A DNA stretch of 9,826 nt from Psychrobacter sp. Lineage in GTDB: Bacteria; Pseudomonadota; Gammaproteobacteria; Pseudomonadales; Moraxellaceae. Positions within the stretch are counted from its first letter, which is position 1, and every line of letters starts with the position of its first letter. The notes below the pieces were generated by a model that had not been told where the DNA came from, did no database searches, and saw only the letters and a list, made by a program, of their open reading frames with translations. Shown here one piece after another: positions 6,440 through 9,826 of the stretch. Location of the stretch: assembly GCA_029264635.1 (NCBI GenBank), contig JARIAA010000067.1, positions 1-9,826 of the forward strand, given 5' to 3'. The position numbers were made by a program, and so were the translations under genes.

Positions 6440-7144
6440 TTACTTTACATTGACAGTGATACGACCAAGTCCTTCAACCTCGGCGACCATGGTATCACCT
6501 TTGACGACAGGGCCAACCCCTTCTGGCGTCCCCGTCATAATCAAATCCCCAGCTTTTAATTCAAACAGCTCAGACAAACGAGAGATTACTTCTGCGGTTT
6601 TCCAAATCAGATGGGTAATATCACTTTGCTGCTTGGTTTCACCGTTGACTGTTAGCTCAATATTACCAGCGATCAATTCATGAGTGCCGTCAATAGGTGT
6701 CAGCTCGCCAATAGGTGCAGAATAATCAAAGGCTTTACCCACTTCCCACGGGCGCCCTTGCTCGCGCATGTCCATCTGCAAATCACGGCGAGTCATATCA
6801 AGCCCTACCGCATAACCAAAAATGACGTTTTTAGCCTCTTCAACTGAGATATTTTTGGCGTCTTTACCAATGGCAACGACCAGCTCAACCTCATAGTGGT
6901 AGTTTTTAGTAAGCGGCGGATAAGGCAAGTCAATCGACCCGTCTTTTGCTACTGGTACCACAGACTCAGGATCGTTGGGCTTACAGAAGAAAAATGGCGG
7001 ATTACGATCGGGATCAAAGCCCATCTCGCGCGCATGAGCGGCATAATTGCGACCGACGCAATAGACGCGGCGTACTGGAAACTTATCTTCTGTCCCTTTG
7101 ACATCTAAACCAACAGGCTTGAAAGGTTCAATCACATACGACAT
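6440..7144 (-). CDS. nagK: Fumarylpyruvate hydrolase (FAH family)
   Basis: This 234-residue cytoplasmic enzyme of the fumarylacetoacetate hydrolase family cleaves 3-fumarylpyruvate into fumarate and pyruvate, the last step of the GSH-type gentisate pathway. Visible family features are VYCVGRNYAAHAREMG (27-42), the metal ligands E85 and E87 in HYEVELVV, D116 in GLDMTRRDLQ, K137 in WEVGKAFDYSAPIG, and TGTPEGVGPV at 204-213. The length is typical of NagK-type single-domain members. AAAGGAG ends 6 bases ahead of the ATG. It is the third gene of the minus-strand operon, 53 bases after the maleylpyruvate isomerase. FAH members also hydrolyse related acylpyruvates, but the neighbours fix the call. 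Confidence 0.92.
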   Translation of the reverse strand: MSYVIEPFKPVGLDVKGTEDKFPVRRVYCVGRNYAAHAREMGFDPDRNPPFFFCKPNDPESVVPVAKDGSIDLPYPPLTKNYHYEVELVVAIGKDAKNISVEEAKNVIFGYAVGLDMTRRDLQMDMREQGRPWEVGKAFDYSAPIGELTPIDGTHELIAGNIELTVNGETKQQSDITHLIWKTAEVISRLSELFELKAGDLIMTGTPEGVGPVVKGDTMVAEVEGLGRITVNVK

Positions 7145-7197
7145 AAAAAACTCCTTTTATATTATTTATTAACATAACTTGCACTGCGTGAGAGGTG

Positions 7198-7839
7198 CTA
7201 AAAAGCATCTTCTTGATTGCTAGGATCAGCCTCAATAAAAGCTTGCAAGGTATGACAGTGCTTATCAATAGCTTCGATATTTGGATAAGCGCTCATATCT
7301 ACCTTGAAGCGGCGCGCTGAATAAACTTGTGGTATCAGATAGCAATCCGCCAAAGTAGGACGATCGCCATAGCAGAAGTTACCACGCTGCTTATCCTGCT
7401 CTAAATGCTTTTCTAAGGCGGTAAAGCCCTCATTTATCCAGCGTTGGCACCACATGATCACTGGTTCTTCGTCTACCGAAAGCTCATTGCGCAAGTATTG
7501 TAATATACGGCGATTATTGATGGGATGAATATCACAACCTATCATGGCACTCAAAGCCCGAACGTACATCCGTCCAGCACTATCTGTTGGCAGCAAAGGG
7601 GTCTCGGGGTAAGTCTCTTCTAACCATTCTAAGATAGCGGGGCTTTGAAACAATTGTAGGTCGTCGGTTTGCAGGACGGGTACCAAACCTTGTGGATTGA
7701 TCGCTTTGTACTCAGGCTCAAGTTGTTCGTCTTGAGCTAAATTAACTGAGATGGACTCATAATCTAGCCTTTTTAAATTCAGTGCTAACCGTACACGGTG
7801 CGAGGTGCCACTACGAAAGTAGCCATAAAGTTTCATCAT
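7198..7839 (-). CDS. nagL: Maleylpyruvate isomerase, zeta-class GST fold
   Basis: This protein of about 213 residues uses glutathione to isomerise maleylpyruvate to fumarylpyruvate. The N-terminal thioredoxin-like domain has KLYGYFRSGTSHRVRLALN, the zeta-class version of the SSCSxRVR active-site segment, with Ser10 in the expected place. It also has NPQGLVPVL (48-56) with the cis-proline, and QSPAILEWLEETYP (65-78) for the glutathione site. The C-terminal helical domain carries RPTLADCYLIPQVYSARRF, a strong zeta-class mark. The close relative maleylacetoacetate isomerase is excluded mainly by context. Four consecutive ATG codons open the frame (7845 down to 7834). AAGGA (7846-7850) touches the first, is 6 bases from the third and 9 from the fourth, so the third was chosen and the fourth is equally possible. 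Confidence 0.9.
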   Translation of the reverse strand: MMKLYGYFRSGTSHRVRLALNLKRLDYESISVNLAQDEQLEPEYKAINPQGLVPVLQTDDLQLFQSPAILEWLEETYPETPLLPTDSAGRMYVRALSAMIGCDIHPINNRRILQYLRNELSVDEEPVIMWCQRWINEGFTALEKHLEQDKQRGNFCYGDRPTLADCYLIPQVYSARRFKVDMSAYPNIEAIDKHCHTLQAFIEADPSNQEDAF

Positions 7840-7923
7840 CATCATTCCTTATGGTTATTTGAGTTTAATTGTCATTGATATATCGTTAATGGTAAATGAA
7901 ATGGGTACACTACATTATCACGC

Positions 7924-7995
7924 GAGACTGGTACAAATTTTCCTTGCGTGCTGTGTCGTTGCAGCCAGAGGCTGCGCAAAATTTGCACCAGTCTC
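7924..7995 (-). repeat. Dispersed repeat copy C forming a nested hairpin in the gentisate operon
   Basis: The arms GAGACTGGTACAAATTTT (7924-7941) and AAAATTTGCACCAGTCTC (7978-7995) are complementary at 17 of 18 positions. Inside sits a second perfect hairpin, GCAGCC-AGA-GGCTGC (7961-7975). Between the left arm and that hairpin is CCTTGCGTGCTG, the core shared with copies A and B. The element lies in the 190-base gap between gentisate dioxygenase and maleylpyruvate isomerase on the same transcript, so it will be transcribed. No T-run follows on the minus strand, so it looks more like a stabilising or processing structure than a terminator. Confidence 0.7.
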
Positions 7996-8032
7996 ACTAT
8001 ATTTTTTCATATTAATCTAACTATAGTAAAGT

Positions 8033-9076
8033 TTATACATCGGTTCTTGGGCGTTCAGAATAAAGCCCTAATTTTTTTTGAAAGGGTGATTCATCCGCCA
8101 CAAAGATGAAAGCGGGCGTGTCATTTTGATTGGTTAAGGTAATATTGGCAAAGCAAGGCGCGCAGCTGGTATCAGATGCGATCAGCTCATGCCTGACGTC
8201 GTCGGCATCAACGATGACATCACCTTCTATAATATGAAATATAATGGCACATGAGCGTCTGGGCAGACGCAGCACTTCATTAGGGCGCAGCATAATGGCG
8301 CTAAAACCAATGATTTTTTGCGCGTCTTGTCCAGTTTCTGGATTGATATAAGTCACCTGCACCATCTCGACATCTTTACCAGCCGCAATGGACTCAAGCG
8401 ACTTTTTGGTATCTACCCATGGATAGCGCAGGATAGGGTATTCAATAGTATCATTACGCTGAAAATTCTCGGTAGCGACAAGACCGGGGCCATAGATTTT
8501 CGGATTGGATTCATGCTCGCCTTTTATCTTTTCGCCTTCTTCGACATAGCTAGTCTCTGAATAATAAACCAAAGGCAAATCCAAAACGTCGAGCCAGACG
8601 ACTTCTGAATCACCATCATGGGAGTGCTCATGCCACATGCCGCTTGGCGTCAAAATCAAATCGCCTCGCTCCATCTCGCATTTTTCGCCATCGACGCTCG
8701 TATAAGCACCATTGCCTTCAACGATCAAACGCACAGCATTTGGAACGTGACGGTGACTTGGCGCCCATTCACCAGGCAGTAAGAGCTGCATGCCTAGATA
8801 CATAATAGAGCTGGCACACATGTTCTCTAGCGTATGTCCAGGGTTGGCTAATACCAATACTCGTCGTTCTGCTTTTTCTATCGGTGTCAGCTCGCCCGCT
8901 TGCATCAGTAGCGGACGAATGTCTCGGTATTTCCAAGCGATCGCCTGAGTTTTAGGTTTTGGGGTGTAAGGAGGGAGGACATCTCGCAGACTTGGCCACA
9001 GTGGGACTAAGTTTTTTGCCGTGAGCGCCTCAACGTATTCTTTGGGGAGGTCTTCTAAAGTAGCAAGTCGTTCCAT
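8033..9076 (-). CDS. gtdA: Gentisate 1,2-dioxygenase (bicupin)
   Basis: This 347-residue cytoplasmic Fe(II) enzyme opens the gentisate ring with O2 to give maleylpyruvate. The N-terminal cupin has the ligand pair H108 and H110 in APSHRHVPNAVRLIVEGNGAYTSVDGE. It then has RGDLILTPSGMWHEHSHDG, with H149 or H151 as the third ligand. This is the gentisate dioxygenase signature rather than a generic cupin. The C-terminal cupin (about 255-335) has LRPNEVLRLPRRSCAIIFHIIEGD without the His pair, so iron should sit in the N-terminal domain, as in characterised relatives. The length is normal for the family. GGAG lies 6 bases ahead of the ATG. It is the first gene of the minus-strand operon leading to the isomerase and hydrolase. 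Salicylate 1,2-dioxygenase activity, known for some homologues, cannot be excluded. Confidence 0.93.
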   Translation of the reverse strand: MERLATLEDLPKEYVEALTAKNLVPLWPSLRDVLPPYTPKPKTQAIAWKYRDIRPLLMQAGELTPIEKAERRVLVLANPGHTLENMCASSIMYLGMQLLLPGEWAPSHRHVPNAVRLIVEGNGAYTSVDGEKCEMERGDLILTPSGMWHEHSHDGDSEVVWLDVLDLPLVYYSETSYVEEGEKIKGEHESNPKIYGPGLVATENFQRNDTIEYPILRYPWVDTKKSLESIAAGKDVEMVQVTYINPETGQDAQKIIGFSAIMLRPNEVLRLPRRSCAIIFHIIEGDVIVDADDVRHELIASDTSCAPCFANITLTNQNDTPAFIFVADESPFQKKLGLYSERPRTDV

Positions 9077-9157
9077 GATTGACTCCAGATATTGATTAAG
9101 TGCGTTGAAACCTCGTTATGCTTTAACTTTCTTGTTTTAGCATGAACGTTCAATTTT

Positions 9158-9186
9158 AGTATAGGACGTTATAGAATCATTGTGAA
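9158..9186 (-). promoter_or_regulatory. Sigma-70-type promoter for the gentisate operon
   Basis: On the minus strand, TTCACA (9181-9186), a 17-base spacer and TATACT (9158-9163) are identical in both hexamers and spacing to the dctP promoter. Both are followed by AAA. Transcription would begin near 9151, giving a leader of about 75 bases. Confidence 0.6.
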
Positions 9187-9249
9187 GATACCAAGAGCCA
9201 TAATGACAGTGCGCTAAAATCTCACTTAATAGCCTAGATAAAACATAAA

Positions 9250-9264
9250 TTATGTAATAGTTAA
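9250..9264. promoter_or_regulatory. Putative IclR-family operator, site 4 (gentisate proximal)
   Basis: TTATGTAATAGTTAA matches site 1 at 13 of 15 positions, and the similarity continues outward (ATTATGTAATA at the left, TAAT at the right). It lies 63 bases upstream of the -35 box, 21 bases (about two helical turns) farther than site 1 lies from its own promoter. Its right half is the weakest of the four sites. Confidence 0.5.
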
Positions 9265-9401
9265 TAGTCGGGGGTAAAACTACCTCATATAAGGATAATA
9301 AATGGCGGTAGTGGTATCATAAAAATTAAGATTAACCGCTGCTATATAAAAAACTTTTAATGTATCAACCACTTTTGGAGAGCCATCTTATATTGATCTA
9401 A

Positions 9402-9416
9402 TTACGTAATAAGTAA
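9402..9416. promoter_or_regulatory. Putative IclR-family operator, site 3 (gentisate distal)
   Basis: TTACGTAATAAGTAA shares TTACGTA, TA and GTAA with site 2 at the same spacing (13 of 15 positions). It lies 152 bases, centre to centre, upstream of site 4. It is about 105 bases beyond the stop of the ThDP enzyme gene, so it is intergenic. Confidence 0.55.
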
Positions 9417-9519
9417 ATGATCAATTTCAAACAGGATTATTGGTTACTTTTATTTACAAAAATTAAGCCTGTTAAACAATTTCAGAGCATATTTAAAGCC
9501 TAGTTATCTTAATTGTCTA

Positions 9520-9826
9520 TTAATAAATCGCGCCTGTATTTGGATCTACCACTATTTCTAACAAATAACAGCTTGGTGCTGCTAAGGCGATATTTATGGC
9601 CTCAGTTAATGGTTCATGTTGGTAGCACCGAGCGGCATTACAACCCATACTTTCAGCCAATTGCACAAAATCAATATCAGGCAAATCAAGACCTGGTATC
9701 GCTTGGCTTTGCATGATTTTGCTAAATGAGCGCATGGCTCCGTAGCCAGAGTTATTAAGCACAATGATAGTGAGTGGTAAGTTTAATTGTACTGCCGTCC
9801 AAATTGCTTGAATCGAGTACATCGAC
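9520..9826 (-). CDS. mdlC: Benzoylformate decarboxylase-like ThDP enzyme, C-terminal fragment
   Basis: The frame is open to the window edge, so only about the last 101 residues are seen and the start lies to the right. The fragment begins in the ThDP-binding domain: MYSIQAIWTAVQLNLPLTIIVLNN corresponds to the segment just after the GDGS motif, and NNSGYGAMRSF follows it. AIPGLDLPDIDFVQLAESMGC closely resembles benzoylformate decarboxylase (MdlC), where VPGLDVPGIDF occupies this place. It differs from acetolactate synthases there. Benzoylformate decarboxylase converts phenylglyoxylate to benzaldehyde and CO2 in mandelate breakdown. Other 2-keto acid decarboxylases of this group remain possible without the N-terminal substrate-binding residues. 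It is on the same strand as the gentisate operon, 443 bases ahead of gentisate dioxygenase. Confidence 0.75.
   Translation of the reverse strand, partial: SMYSIQAIWTAVQLNLPLTIIVLNNSGYGAMRSFSKIMQSQAIPGLDLPDIDFVQLAESMGCNAARCYQHEPLTEAINIALAAPSCYLLEIVVDPNTGAIY

Larger units (their letters stand above)
9077..9519. other. Control region upstream of the gentisate operon
   Basis: This 443-base AT-rich stretch has no gene. It carries the gentisate promoter (9158-9186) and two 15-bp palindromes (9250-9264 and 9402-9416). The part from 9420 to 9519 follows the stop of the ThDP enzyme gene on the minus strand and shows no convincing terminator hairpin. Read-through from that gene into the gentisate operon is therefore possible. 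Confidence 0.65.

Noticed and set aside
7176..7200. A possible fourth repeat copy (CTTGCACTGCGTGAGAGGTGC) between the isomerase and hydrolase genes
   Set aside because: Only short words (CTTGC, AGAGG) agree and the spacing and termini of the family are missing. The GCAC/GTGC pairing is too short to weigh.
8225..8330. Loss of the His pair in the C-terminal cupin of gentisate dioxygenase as a sign of decay
   Set aside because: Many gentisate dioxygenases carry iron only in the N-terminal cupin, where the ligands are intact, so this is normal for the family.

Overview
The window reads as a chromosomal stretch of a Moraxellaceae gammaproteobacterium, most likely Psychrobacter. This rests on the moderate-to-low GC, AT-rich intergenic DNA, the flavour of the encoded proteins and the dispersed intergenic repeats. 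It is inference, because no rRNA or marker gene is present.

Left part (1-3943): the C-terminal end of an NhaC-type Na+/H+ antiporter is followed on the same strand, after 17 bases, by a DAO-family FAD-dependent oxidoreductase. Convergent to these is a SotB-like MFS efflux transporter. A roughly 560-base intergenic stretch then leads into a small unrecognised protein gene. That stretch carries one copy of a repeat family and two strong inverted repeats just ahead of the small gene.

Right part (4010-9826): an aromatic-catabolism island. On the minus strand lie gentisate 1,2-dioxygenase, a GSH-type maleylpyruvate isomerase and fumarylpyruvate hydrolase. Together they convert gentisate to maleylpyruvate, fumarylpyruvate, then fumarate plus pyruvate. 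An IclR-family regulator faces this operon convergently. Divergent from the regulator is an orphan TRAP-type solute-binding lipoprotein. At the right edge is the C-terminal part of a benzoylformate decarboxylase-like ThDP enzyme. No enzyme that makes gentisate lies in the window.

The most interesting signal is regulatory. Four near-identical 15-bp palindromic sites (consensus TTAYGTARTANKTAA) occur as two pairs, one pair upstream of the TRAP lipoprotein gene and one upstream of the gentisate dioxygenase gene. Both genes also have a matching promoter, TTCACA-N17-TATACT. The proximal site sits 42 bases upstream of one -35 box and 63 bases upstream of the other, a difference of 21 bases or about two helical turns. 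This points to one regulon, presumably run by the IclR protein, that ties the solute receptor to gentisate breakdown. A second signal is a family of three related 55-72-base intergenic elements (near 1670, 3164 and 7924). The third forms a long hairpin between two cistrons of the gentisate operon.
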